Shown: positions 1 through 11,678, counted from the stretch's first letter. The stretch is DNA of 64,000 nucleotides from Lytechinus pictus (GCF_037042905.1 NC_087254.1:15485103-15549102), one strand, 5' to 3'. The notes: generated from the sequence alone by a model not told the origin. Numbers and translations are program-made.

Positions 1-950
1 GATCTATAAAAAAAACACCAGGAAAAGGGAACTTTGAAAAGAAACAGTGTAAATCTATTCTAGATCAAAACAAACTTTGACATCTTTTCTCATAATTTTT
101 CAGCATAATGTTGATGCATGTTAAAAAAAAAATCAGAATACAGGCCTAATTTTAGTAAATTTAATTGAATAAGGTAAGGGTCTATGTTTTTCTCATTTCC
201 ACAATTACCATGCACAACAGTCCCACATCACCCCCCCCCCCCCCCCCCCTCCCTCGGTATCAAAGATTGCAATGCAATTGGGAAACCTGGCACTGGCACT
301 GGCCCTGCACTGCTGCAGGAATCTGCAAAACACACTCTCAAGCTCACATAGGCTCCTATAGTACGTGTAACTTATATGTAGATCTAATGTTAATGGTACT
401 TTGTTTTGTGTTTGTATTTATTGTATACCCAGTTGTTGTGTGTCCGGACAGGTTGTGTGTCCGGACGATCAATTTTAGAAAGTCATTTGGAAAAATTTAC
501 AAGGAAAGTTTCATCAATTTTTAGTACAAAATGTCAGGAAATATTATAGAGAACAAAATAGAAGATGATTACAACTATTGATTTCGTATTTGTAGTGTAA
601 TCCAATGACAAAAAAGAAGGCTTCAAAAATATAAAGTGTCCGGACACCCGATCCCCCATCCTACTTTTGTAGGTAAGAATAATTTCTAGCAGAAATAGCA
701 TCTCAAAGACTCAAATGATTAATTCAAGAAGAGTTCCCCAAACTCCGGTCATGCCAGTACGAGGAAAATACGCCAGGGCCCCCAGCTCAGCGGCAGAAGA
801 TTCCATGTCCAACTTTTTTTTAAAAAGCATATTCAGACAAAAACATGAATCTATCTAAAGTATGACTATGTTCTGAATAGCGTCAACTTCACATTCACTG
901 TATTCACAATAAATTGTGCGGAAAGACCTTGATTGTGTGTAGAAATTTAC
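1..950. other. No recognised gene; candidate first intron of the RICH-like gene with a TGTCCGGAC repeat
   Basis: The interval contains a C homopolymer at 231-249 and three copies of the palindromic word GTGTCCGGAC (about 440, 458 and 639), two as a direct repeat and one in a GTGTCCGGACACC context. This suggests a small decayed mobile element at about 430-660. No coding exon was identified. If the RICH-like exon is correct, this is its first intron. Confidence 0.35.
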
Positions 951-1021
951 CTTCCCAAATTCTGGTTCGCCCGCTGTCTCAGGCGGTTCATCTGCCGCCT
1001 CATCGCGTCTTTCTTGATCAT
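951..1021 (-). CDS. First coding exon of a RICH-type BAR/RhoGAP protein (ARHGAP17/ARHGAP44-like), partial gene
   Basis: On the minus strand an ATG at 1021-1019 opens 23 codons plus two bases, ending at a GTAAAT donor (950-945). The peptide reads MIKKDAMRRQMNRLRQRANQ, then NLG and a split R codon. From the second Met it aligns without gaps to the N-terminus of vertebrate RICH1/Nadrin and RICH2 as I remember them (M-K-K-Q-F-N-R-M-(K/R)-Q-L-A-N-Q-T-V-G-R), where the first coding exon also ends inside this Arg codon. Those proteins carry a membrane-curving N-BAR domain followed by a RhoGAP domain acting on Cdc42/Rac at junctions and endocytic sites. The exon is the amphipathic start of the BAR domain. 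The next exon would lie to the left; I see no AEKTE-like exon in 1-950, so it is presumably outside the window. The extra six residues at the start may be 5' leader if the second ATG (1003-1001) is used. The call rests on one short exon and is moderately sure. Confidence 0.6.
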
Positions 1022-1689
1022 CTTTCCTCTCGAATGCACCAAACCACCTACTCCAGCAAATCAGTACACTCCAAGGTATCTATTCCTCAGGTGGCAACCG
1101 CCACAATGATGTTGTTTGTTGCAAAAATCAAGTGATGGTTTGTCAAGTTCGTGCGGGTTTATTTTTTTAGATTCCAAACAACACAGGTCGCAAATACAGT
1201 ATACACGTAAAATACCATTTCCTCATACATATTGCACGTATGGGTTTTGGTGTGCATGCAAAATGCGGAAGTGGGCGGCTTCTTTGCATCAATGTGTTTG
1301 TCGCCATCTACGTTATCTGTTATCACATCGAATTTTAAGGATTTTTTTTGGGGGGGTCAATTTTCAGATTAAATTTATGTGGAACAGGCTCGGACAAGAT
1401 ATCTTTTCAAATATGATTAGTTTGTTTAAGAGTGAAAAGTGTATTTTTTTCTCTCATAATCAAAGTTCTAACCTTCTCTTTCCATGCAAGAATGTAAGAA
1501 AAATCAAATTAACAATTACCTGAATCATTTTAAAATGTAATTTAATAAAAGGGCAAGCCTACCCGAACAAAAAAGTTTACTCTGAAAATTGAAATATAAT
1601 CGTTTTGAAATTGTGCTTTAAAAACAGAAACATTTATTTATTTATTCATTCATTTGTTTGTTTTAATTTTATACTGCGGGTAGGCCCCT

Positions 1690-3402
1690 GTTCATTATGC
1701 TAAAATGCTTTTCACAGGCGCCCTGCAGTTTGACAAATAAGTCAAAATCTTTTTTTTTTAAATCAATTATCGAAACTTTAGCAGTGGCTGTTCGAAATCA
1801 GCAAACTTTAAAAGGTATTTCAATAGGTGACATGGAAATAAAGATAGTAATGTATGCAGACGATTGTTCAATTTTTTAAAATGATACAAACGATATAGAA
1901 ACATTAGGTAAAATATTGAATTCTTTCTATTATATTCTGGATTGAAAATCAATAGGGACAAGACTTATATTATGAAACTAGGTTCTTGTAGTCAAAATAA
2001 TAATAGCTTGCCTGATATTTCGTTAGGAAAACTGGTTCCCATTGTAAAGGTGCTTGGGATATACTTTTCTCTTGATATAAACATTAAAGAAGAAATTAAT
2101 TATAAAGAAATACTAGTAAGATAAAAACGAATGTTAGGATGGTGGAAGCAACGGGATTTAACCCTATTTGGGAAAATCCAGTTAATTAAAGCCTTTGGAA
2201 TATCAAAATTGTTACATGTATCTTCCATAATGTCTGTACCACAATGGGTATTCAAAGAAGTAGAGAAGATATGTTTTGATTTCCTTTGGAATGGTCATGA
2301 TAAGATAAAAAGGAACATTCTTTATACCAATTATGGTGCAGGAGGTTTGAAAATGTTAAATTTTAAATATATGGTTTGTGCTCAGCGTGTTATGTGGATA
2401 AAAAGACTTCTTGGTGGAAAATAAGGAAATGAAATGGAAACAATTTTTTCAACATATATTCAGATCAATTGGAGGGAGTTTAATATTTCTTTGTAATTAC
2501 AATCCCAGAGCTTTCAACATCAATGCACATAACCTCTACTTGGAATTTTTGGATATTTGGACTTATTTAAAAGAAAGGGAATTTATTATCAGAGAAATGC
2601 ATAGTGAAAACCAAATAATTTTTAACAATACCTTTATCAAAGGCAGGACCTTTCCTTTTAATGAAAAATTATTTAAGGTTAACATTTTTCAAGTTAAACA
2701 CATTGTTGACACAGATGCAAAATGAGAACAGGAGATTTTTTTCTTTAGAAAAGGTTTAAATGTAACTGATTTGTTTTCTCTTAACGAATTGTATAATAAG
2801 ATGACAATTGAATGGAAGAATCGGAGAACATACTCAGGGAGAGGTGAAACACATTGCACGATAACGTTGATTTTTCTAACATCTATTTTGATATTAACAA
2901 GAATGTGCTTTCCTTTACCTCTGTGTCGTCCAAAATGATCTATATACTATATTTATTGATACAATACAAGATTCATTCGCTTTTAAACATCCAGATGTGT
3001 CCACTTTAAACTTGAATAAGTCGGCAGTTGCAACCTCTTTTTCTATCCCTCGAGTCTCTACATTAGACTGGAAGTTAAGAAAATTTCAATACAAACTTTT
3101 TCATAGCATCATATATTGTAATGACAAACTTTTCCAGTTTGGTATAATACATTCCAATACTTGCTCTTTATGTAGAAAAGAGATAGAAACATATTATCAT
3201 GCATTTTATAAATTTGCTGAAATGTCTAAGAATTGGACTGAAATAGGAAACAAATTACATCTTTTAAAATCCCTTGATATACAATGGCTTGAAGTATTAC
3301 TTGGTGTTAGAGACAATATAAAACACAATGCTTTATTAAATCATGTAATAATTTTGGTCAAATATATGATTTACAATAACCGTAAACTGGGAAGGGTCCC
3401 TA
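1690..3402 (+). mobile_element. L1/Tx1-like LINE, reverse-transcriptase part, 5'-truncated and decayed (left segment)
   Basis: Several reading frames, broken by stops and frameshifts, read together as the palm-to-C-terminal part of a non-LTR ORF2 protein. The YADD catalytic motif is at about 1853-1864, after a SIGDMEIKIVM stretch typical of L1-like reverse transcriptases. It is followed by a region like the L1 thumb (GWWKQRDLTLFGKIQLIKAF at 2137-2196) and a zinc-knuckle-like CSLCRKEIETYYHAF segment at about 3160-3204. The endonuclease domain is absent, so the copy is 5'-truncated as is usual for LINEs. The copy is dead: at least four stops or shifts separate its fragments. It is interrupted at 3403 by an 820-bp palindromic element and resumes at 4227. 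Clade assignment is by motif style only. Confidence 0.8.
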
Positions 3403-3404
3403 TA

Positions 3405-4224
3405 CAGTGCGTCCCACAAAAAACGAAACCGAGATTTAGCGATGATTTATCATAACTTAATCACAAATACAATAGACAAATGACCTACCATTGTAAAGCT
3501 TAGAATCTCCTCTTTCATCTGAAATTGCTTAGATTATTTTTCATTCACGCATGAGTGAGCAAAAACAATTTGAAGAGGGGATACCAAAAAGTCATTTGGC
3601 GGGCTGTATCTGGGTTTCAAAAAGAAAACCACATTTCTAAAAAGTTCAATATCTGCTCTTTAATTTGATACCTCAATTACAGAAAATGGTCAAGAAATAA
3701 GAAAGTTCTGGTTATTTGAAATAAGGCTTGAATTTCAATAATTTCATAAAATGAAGAGGTTTTACAGGCTAGCGTTCAAACTCACTCGACACTCCGTTTT
3801 GTTGACGATCAGCCAAGCATGAAGTCTTTTGTTAACCATGCGATAGCTTCTGTGGGAAGCCGGTGAAAACACGTTTATTTGATGAAATTATGGAAATACA
3901 AGCACTGTTTCGAGGGAACGCAACTTTTTTACTTCTTGACCATTTTTTGTGATTAAGGTATCAAATTAAAGAGTAGATATTGAACTTTTTAGACATGTGA
4001 TTTTCTTTTTAAAATTCAGATACCCCCCGCCAAATGAGTTTTTGGCATCCTTTCTTCAAATTGTTTTTGCTCACTCATGCGTGAATGAGGAATAATCTAA
4101 GTAATATCAGACGAAAGAGGAGATTCTAAGCTTTACATTGGTAGGTCATTTGTCTATTGTATTTGTGATTAAGTTATGATAAATCATCGCTAAATCTCGG
4201 TTTCGTTTTTTCTGGGACGCACTG
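3405..4224. mobile_element. 820-bp palindromic MITE, copy A, inserted in the LINE
   Basis: The element starts CAGTGCGTCCCA and ends with the reverse complement TGGGACGCACTG (as CTGGGACGCACTG), flanked on each side by TA (3403-3404 and 4225-4226). Its left and right halves are inverted copies over roughly 370 bases: the word AACGAAACCGAGATTTA sits just inside both ends and CGCATGAGTGAGCAAAAACA about 150 bases in from each. It carries no long open frame. A TA target and long inverted repeats point to a Tc1/mariner-type non-autonomous element. Removing it restores the LINE order. The second copy at 5484-6303 has exactly the same length. Confidence 0.85.
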
Positions 4225-4226
4225 TA

Positions 4227-5100
4227 CATGTAAAAAAATATGCAGTGCCATTAAAAGGTCAAAACAGATCGAATATGAAAGGCAAAAAGAATGGATAAAT
4301 TGACTCTCCACCATACAAAATGGGAAAAATTTTCCCAATTGTCGGTTTGAGTCAATTACACTCAGGTGTTTACTTTCTTTTTTTCTTTCTTCAAACTCTT
4401 TCTCCCACTGATCCTTACCCATCAATTTAAATATATATAAAAAAAATCAATATGCGATTATCTTTCAACAAAGCTTATTTTGTATAAAATGATTTATAGT
4501 ATAGTATTGGAATAATAGTAATTCAATATTATAAAATATATCATGATTCCATTATGGGTAAAAGATAAAGGAGATGGGTTTCAGTTTGGCTGCTCTCCCT
4601 TCACATTTACTGTTTTTTGTTTTGTTGTTGTTTTGTTTTTGTGTGTTTTATATATACAATCTTTATTCAGATTGTTGCACACTTTTTTAAGTATAAACGT
4701 AGAGACTTATTATTTTTTGTATTGTCTTACAATATATATATATATATATATATACATTTTTTATTATGGGATAGCCTATTCACATCTTTATTAAACAAAG
4801 TATTATATATATCATTTTTATTATTTGCTAAGAATTTAGTAAGTCTTTATGTTTGGATTTTTCAGCATGCAATACCGCATTATTATACAGTAAATACATG
4901 TAAAAATAATTGTTTTCTCCGTTTGTATTATGGGTTCTGATATTCTTTGTTAAAAAATGTTTATCATAATGTATAATATTTCATTTGTTATATTGCTGTA
5001 TGCATGTACTTCACTTTATTTTGTATATTTTATTTATTACACTTGTATGCATGAAAAATGTGATATTATCTGAATAAAGGCTAAAAAGCATTAAAAAAAA
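4227..5100 (+). mobile_element. L1/Tx1-like LINE, right segment with 3' end and poly-A
   Basis: This is the continuation of the LINE beyond the inserted palindrome. A short frame just after the insertion (KQIEYERQKEWIN, about 4264-4302) and a following NGKNFP stretch match the C-terminal tail of L1-like ORF2 proteins. An AT-rich 3' UTR follows, including an (AT)n run at 4731-4754. An AATAAA signal at about 5073 is followed by an A run at about 5092-5100. The 3' end is therefore preserved while the 5' end is missing. Confidence 0.65.
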
Positions 5101-5483
5101 CATCAATTACAATTCAATGTATGTAACATATTAATAAAGTAAAAACAGAAAACATTATATACACATAGAGTAAATCAACAAGTATTATGCAATTGAGTAT
5201 ATGAATATCAAAAAGGCCCGAGTCCATAGGAGGTCATTTCGAGAAAATCGAGAAAAAAAAATTATTTTCATTTTGGCAATTAAAGTATATTTGGCCAAAA
5301 GACATCAGAGAACATCATAAAACAAATTTAAGTGTACATTTTTTTAATGAACATTAATATTCACTTTACTTGTGAGCAGGGCCTTTTGTCTGATGGACTT
5401 GGGTCGTTTTTTAGAATCATATGGAATCACATTGGTATAAAGATACCTAATGTAGGGAAGGAACAGTTGTTTAATCATATATA

Positions 5484-6303
5484 CAGCGCGTCCCAGAAAA
5501 AACGAAACCGAGATTTATCGATGATTTATCATAAATTAATCACAAATAAAATAGACAAATGACCTACCAATGTAAAGCTTAGAATCTCTTCTTTCATCTG
5601 CAATTACTTAGATTATTTCTCCTTCACGCATGAGTGAGCAAAAACAATTTGAAGAGGGGATACCAAAAAGTCATTTGGCGGGTTGTATCTGGCTTTCAAA
5701 AGGAAAACCACATTTTGAAAAAGTTCAATATCTGCTCTTTAATTTGATACCTCAATTACAGAAAATGGTCAAGAAATAACAAAGTTCTGGTTATTTGAAA
5801 TAAGGTTCGAATTTCAATAATTTCATAAAATGAAGAGGTTTTACAGGCTAGCGTTCAAACTCAGTCGACACTCCGTTTTGTTTACGATCAGCCATGCATT
5901 AAGTCTTTTGTTAACGATGCGATAGCTTCTGTGGGAAACCGGTGAAAACAGTTTATTTAATGAAATTATGGAAATTCAAGCCTTATTTCAAATAACAAGA
6001 ACTTTGTTATTTCTTGACCATTTTCTGTAATTGAGGTATCAAATTAAAGAACAGATATTGAACTTTTAAGACATGTGATTTTCTTGTTGAAATTCAGATA
6101 CCCCCCGCCAAATGAGTTTTGGTTATCCTTTCTTCAAATTGTTTTTGCTCACTCATGCGTGAAGGAGAAATAATCTAAGTAATACCAGATGAAAGAGGAG
6201 ATTCTAAGCTTTACATTGGTAGGTCATTTGTTTATTTTATTTGTGATTAAGTTATGATAAATCATCGCTAAATCTCGGTTTCGTTTTTTTCTGGGACGCA
6301 CTG
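5484..6303. mobile_element. 820-bp palindromic MITE, copy B
   Basis: Same family, length and orientation-symmetric structure as 3405-4224: it starts CAGCGCGTCCCAG (one base off copy A) and ends CTGGGACGCACTG, with flanking TA at 5482-5483 and 6304-6305. The arms again pair over several hundred bases. In this copy the central loop boundary (about 5930-6000) keeps more of the inverted symmetry than copy A: both arms contain the ATAACAAAGTTCT/AGAACTTTGTTAT pair. Confidence 0.85.
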
Positions 6304-6976
6304 TATAATACTGTTCATCAAATACATGATCTTTGTTTATAGTAAGAATAAAAATAACCCCCTCCCTCACCTCAAGAAATAAAACAAAACATATAGAAAA
6401 TGAACATGAGGAGAAAAAAATAGCTGAAGAGAGGGGCACTTTAGTGCACCATCTCAGAAAATGGGAAATTTTCACTAATAGAGGTGACGAGGCAGGCACG
6501 GATATCATGAATTGATGATAGTGCTTCCGAGGGTGTGTGTGTGGGGGGGGGGGCGGGGGTTGTGCGGGTTTTGGGGTGGTTTGCGGTGTGTGAGGGTGTA
6601 CGTGTGTGTGTATGTGTGTCTGATTGTGTTCTGTTTGTGCTGGTGCTTTAAATGACGGGGGGAGGGGTGTTTTGAAGACAAATTAAACTTCTCTCAGAAA
6701 TTAAGTTAAATTATGTTGCATGTTCATTATGTTTAAACAATATTGTCAATGATGTATTTCTTATTATATGAAAAATGAAATGTTTTGTTGATTGTACTAT
6801 AATCTATGGGTTTTTTTTGGAGAGAAATAAAACATTACTAAAACAAAACAAAAAAAAAATATATATATATGGACTTGGGTCATTCTTACATTCACATACA
6901 TGGTAGACTTCTGTAGTACTGAATGTATAAAAATGATACACAATAGATTTGTTTTATGTATCAGGCAAAAAGTGCC
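6304..6976. other. Non-coding interval with G/T-rich tract
   Basis: No gene seen. A GT-rich and G-homopolymer tract lies at about 6530-6625, followed by AT-rich sequence with an (AT)n run at about 6859-6870. Confidence 0.5.
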
Positions 6977-7254
6977 CCAGGGCCCCGTCTTACAAAGAGT
7001 TGCGATTGATCCAATCAATCGTAACTATGGCAAGCCAGTAACGTCAACATACGAAATGCATGTTTGTTCCAAAAAAATTCTAGATATGAATGCATATCCA
7101 TAAATTCATTGATTTCTTGACAATTTGGGGTGTTCTCCTTTGATTACAAAGGACATTTTGCAAATTTCCTGTAGAAAAAATTATGACACTGATGGATTTC
7201 CATAGAGTTACGATTAATCGGATCAATCGTAACTCATTGTACAATGGGGCCCTG
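6977..7254. mobile_element. MITE with CAGGGCCCC ends
   Basis: The left end reads CAGGGCCCCGTCTTACAAAG and the right end is its approximate inverse, ending in TACAATGGGGCCCTG. Just inside both ends is an AGTTACGATT-type word with its inverse (TTGCGATTGATCC / GGATCAATCGTAACT). Similar ends occur at 51127-51260 and 58077-58210. There is no coding content. Confidence 0.6.
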
Positions 7255-9163
7255 GTCTTTTTGTATCTTAGGTTTTTTCATAGCTGATGTGTTTTGGGAT
7301 GAGCGAACGGGCGTGTGCAGTGTTGTGTTGCAAAAACTAAAAAAACTATAAAAAAAAAAGTTTGCAAAATGACGTATCATTCATGTTTTACAGTTCCATC
7401 TTCCTCCATCCATGACACCAAGAAGTCTTAAGCACACAAACAATAGTTTAAAAATGGGGGGGGGGGGGGTATGGTCTCCCCCCTTTATTTTTTTAATTAA
7501 ATAGAAAAACAAGAAATACAGAGGGCGTCCCCACTTAAGCTCAGGTTGAGGGTGTAAATGGAGTGAGAATTTTTCCTTAGCAAGGTCCTTTATTTCATGC
7601 TTGCCAGAGATTTTTGGGGTAAAATGCTTTATGTAAATGGGCATATTTTTTAAAATTGTATTGCTTGCCAGTGAATTTGGGTGAAAATTCTCAAAAAAGA
7701 AACTTTATTTGTGTTGTGAACGAATTTCATGAATCCGTCCCTGCATGCCCACATCCACACACGCACATCAGCATAGGAATTTTATTATTATTTTTTTTTG
7801 AGGAGCTGTTTTGTTTATATTGACTCACACCCCTCACACACCCTCATCCGCGCATCCTCTGACAAGAAGTAATGAGAGAGGGCGCTATGATAGGAATGTA
7901 ATATTAGATACATAAAATTTAATTTTTCCATGGATTATGATGGCTAAATTTCTTTTCTTTGCAGGAACAGGTGTGAAAAAATTTGTCTGTTGATATACTA
8001 AAGTACAATAAAAAACATTTTAATTTTTATTTCTTTTTACGACACGGATATATGGGGAAGTTGCTCGCATATGACGTAAAAAAAAAAACGATTGTAATAA
8101 CTTTTTAAAAATCTTTGATGGATTTCCATAAAACCTTCACTATTTTTTTGCCAAATAAACTATTGATCAAAGTAAATTTCCCCTTTAAATTATGATCTCA
8201 TTTTGTGATAGATTTTGACATAACAGTCAGAAATTAAGGCCTTTATTTCACAGTTTCCCCCTTCTTTTTCTTTCTCTCCTGCTTGATTTTTTCTTGGTCA
8301 TTGAATGTTGAGGGAGCCGGGTGGGGGGGGGGGGGCATGTCCACAAGCTGCACACCATCTGTACGGCCAGTGGACTTGTTACTGTGACCAATCCTTTTAA
8401 ACCGATGAGAGATCGGGAATGAAATGTACATGCTTGATATTTTTTAAAAACACATTTCATATAATCGAACACAGATAAGGCCTAAATTCAGTATTTAAAT
8501 CAATACATTTTACGAGTCGATCATTTTGCTGTCAGTGGAAGCATCAAGGGGGGGGGGGGGGCACGGGGAGCATTCCCCCGTCAGGATCGTTGCCCCCCCC
8601 CCCCCCCGAAATTTTGAAACGGAAAAAAACATGTAGAGTAAATGGTGTCCATCTTACTCAAGTTGTAAAGTGTTCTAAAACAGCATTTTCACTCTTCATA
8701 TTTAGATTTTTTTTCAACCAGTCGCACTGGTAGCTCCCAACAATATTAGTCACTAACTATCACTCGCTCTTGGCGGTCGCAGAGACCGTAAGTTGAGACA
8801 AATAAATCATCTGTTCACTATAGGATAAATTGGGGCTTAAAAATCCAGTGTTCAAGTCAATATGGATAAATTATTCATTTCAATGTTTCATAAAGTGATA
8901 TTAATTTAAAATAAAAAAAACAATAAAACTTTTTTTTTAATAGATACCATTCTGCTGGTGGTTACAAAAAGTGCTTATAACATCCAAAGAAAATGTATTT
9001 GGTGAGAATCACTTGTCATTACAAAGTGCAGATAGTCCTTATAAGGTCCCTTTTCAATTAAGTATAGGACCTACATTAAACATTTCAGCTCGCGCTTCGC
9101 GCTCAATTTTGTGAAACAGGCAACAAATTTCTTGTCCGTCTTTGCCACCCATTCCCCCCCCCC
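7255..9163. other. Non-coding, repeat-rich interval
   Basis: No gene was recognised. It holds several G or C homopolymers (7448-7460, 8324-8336, 8549-8562, 8594-8608). From about 8700 to 9115 degenerate units resemble those inside the 2.1-kb element that follows: a TTACAAAAAGTGCTTA-type word and GCTCGCGCTTCGCGCTCA at about 9089. This part looks like an older, decayed relative into which the element at 9164 inserted. Confidence 0.5.
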
Positions 9164-11298
9164 CATGGGCGGAAATCCCAGGGGGGACAGGGGGACGTGT
9201 CCCCCTACCAAAAATAGTAGGGGGGACACAATATCAAATGTCCCCCTTCTATTTTTGGTCTTTTATGATGAAAAAAGTGCATCATTCACATTCGAAATAA
9301 TACATGTATTTTGGACTAAATGACCTTACATTTAGAGTGAAAACCTTTTTTTTGCTTGTCAAATTTTCCATAGTGAATAAAATAAGATGTGGAAAAGACT
9401 TGGAAAATAAAAAGTATCTTTAATGTTACTATATAATATTTTCGGTCGCGCTTCGCGCTCACATTGCCTGTTAGGTGATTGTTCAATATGGAGCTTAAAT
9501 ATCAAGTTTGGAAGTCAATATACATTACACATTTCACCTCGGAAATCGAACTTTCATTTTTTTGTGTGATTTTTCAAACTGATTTTTAAAAAGTGCTCTG
9601 TAAAAATGACAGCTTTATGGTCTGAATATTGACATTTCTGCTCGCGCTGAGCGCTCGCAATTTCGATTGATTAAGTACCTATTATTTTCGTGTATTCCAT
9701 TTAGTTTGAAAAATAGACCTTTTCAAGTCTGATTGTCAAAACGAATCAGATAGCGCTACTCGCCCGCATTTTGATTGGCGAGTTATGTATATCTCAATAT
9801 TGATTTTCATGACAGTTTATCAAAGATTTTGGCTCTCGATTTGCGCTCGCATTAATGGTTAAAAATATTTTAACTGATGCATTCTATTCATAATTACAAA
9901 AGTGCTTGAAATGTCCAGTTTTCAGGCAATAATATCATCAGATTTCTTGCCCTCATTAGGCATTAATAAATAAGATATTAATTTAATGATTAAATTGTCC
10001 CTTTTGTTTCATCTAGCGCTTAGCAAGAGGAATAGTCATCATTTTCATATGACATGTCCTAAGGATGTCCCGGTCCTACGTCAAAACTCAAATAGCTCGC
10101 GCTTCGCGCTCGCTCTGATTTTTCATGATAAAAGATGTGTAGAATGCCTAGATTCTAGGTCTAAATCTGAAACAGGCGCATGTTTATTCAGATATTCAAC
10201 TTGTTCTCTATTTAAATCATTATCCAGTTTCAGATCACAATATCAAAAGTTTTCTGCTCGCGCTTTGTGCTCGCATTATTAATGTAGTAAGATCCCCTAT
10301 TACTCATCCTTTTCATGATTTACAAAACATGAATAGTGTCCCGTTTTTAGGTCTAAATCTCGAATTTTTCTGCTCGCGCTTCGCTTGCATCAATTGTTTA
10401 GTTGTATAGCTACCCTGTACACGATTACAAAAATTGATTAAAATTTTCGATTCTTTTTGTAGAAATGTCAAAAATTTTCAGCTCGCGATTCGCGCTATAT
10501 AGCATTATTTGATTGTTGAAATTATTAACGTCTTCATGGGAAAGTGCAAGCAGTCTTTAACAAGTACCTTTTCGATCAGTTCAAATTAAACGTACATAAA
10601 CATTTTCTGGCTGCACTTTGCACTCGCTTTATAAATGTAAGGACGACCCACAATTACTCATTCTTTTCATGATTTACAGAACATGAATACAGTGTCTCGT
10701 TCTTAGGTCTAAATCTCAAAATTTTCCGCTCACGCTTCGCATCAATTGTTTAGTTATATACCTATTATGTTTAAGTTACAAAAAGTGCTTAGAATTTCCA
10801 TTCTTTAGGTAAAAAAATCAGCTAGCGCTTCGCGCTCGCATTATTTGATTGTTGAAATATGTAACGTCTTCATGACTAACTGCAGGCAGTCTTTAACAAA
10901 TACTTTTCCATCAGTTCATTTCTGCTCGCACTTCGCGTTCGTAGTAATTATTTAGTTGCATACACATCTTTTTTCAGGAAAACAAACATTGCCCAGAATT
11001 TTCAAATTTTAGGAAAAAATACATAAAATTTCCCCCAAAAAAAATTTTTGCTCGCGCTTCGCGCTCGCTTATATAAATAAAAGGATTATGATATTATATA
11101 TTTATGTTGATTTATAAGAATAAAGCTAAGAAGTGACCATGAGGACTCCCCCTTCAAATGAAACAAACAAAAATCATCTTCGAGCGGCCGATCGGGGATT
11201 AACTAATGCTGAAAAAAAATCGCCCCCCCCCCCTATTGGCAAAGGCTGGATCCGCCCCTGTGGTCCCCCCTACCTTTCGGGACAGATTTCCGCCCATG
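9164..11298. mobile_element. 2.1-kb non-autonomous DNA transposon, copy 1, with internal GC-palindrome series
   Basis: The ends are CATGGGCGGAAATCCC on the left and the inverse GATTTCCGCCCATG on the right. The flanks are C runs, which are compatible with an 8-bp CCCCCCCC target duplication but cannot prove it. The interior has no convincing protein. It carries about 13 variants of GCTCGCGCTTCGCGCTCGC (near 9443, 9638, 9752, 9830, 10092, 10252, 10368, 10480, 10607, 10727, 10821, 10921, 11048), each in a related AT-rich context (CATGATTACAAAAAGTGCTT ... TTTTAGGTCTAAAT). Near the right end the word TGGATCCGCCCCTG is the inverse of a classic hAT terminus. The 98-aa frame at 9986-10282 recurs intact in copy 2 but shows no protein-like features. 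Nearly identical to 15838-17962. Confidence 0.85.
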
Positions 11299-11678
11299 CC
11301 CCCCCCCCCGGTTTAAAAATACCCTGTGAAAGCGGCCACAATGACATTTAACCGTTTTCTTTTTTCCTCCTTTCTCGGTCGTGGAACTTTTCGGTACGGG
11401 GGGGGGGGTATAAATTAAAACTGAAGTTTTAAATATAGGCCTAGCTTGTTCTACAACAAAAACTAGGTATATACATGCAAGGACTATATCAATAATGCGA
11501 GCGCGAAATGTTTTTAAAATGTTACCTACAAATGGGCCATTTTGAGAACTCGTGTTGGTTTTCTTGGTTATTATTTTTTTTAATTCAATTTTCATTTATT
11601 TTGTATGTTCTCCACTTATTTTACATCAATTAGTAAACCAGGATAAAAAAAAACACTAACCAAACTGAAGGGGTAAAT
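11299..11678. other. Non-coding flank of the 2.1-kb element
   Basis: It contains C and G homopolymers (11299-11309 and 11399-11408) and a GCGAGCGCGAAATG word related to the GC motif of the neighbouring element. This may be the other half of the older host element. No gene. Confidence 0.4.

Noticed and set aside
720-820. Possible second exon near AACTCCGGTCATGCCAGTACG
   Set aside because: More GC than its surroundings, but no phase-compatible splice sites joining it to the 951-1021 exon and no resemblance to the expected BAR sequence.
9986-10282. 98-codon frame identical in both 2.1-kb elements
   Set aside because: Identity follows from the recent transposon copies; composition is unlike a transposase and it runs through the GC-motif series.
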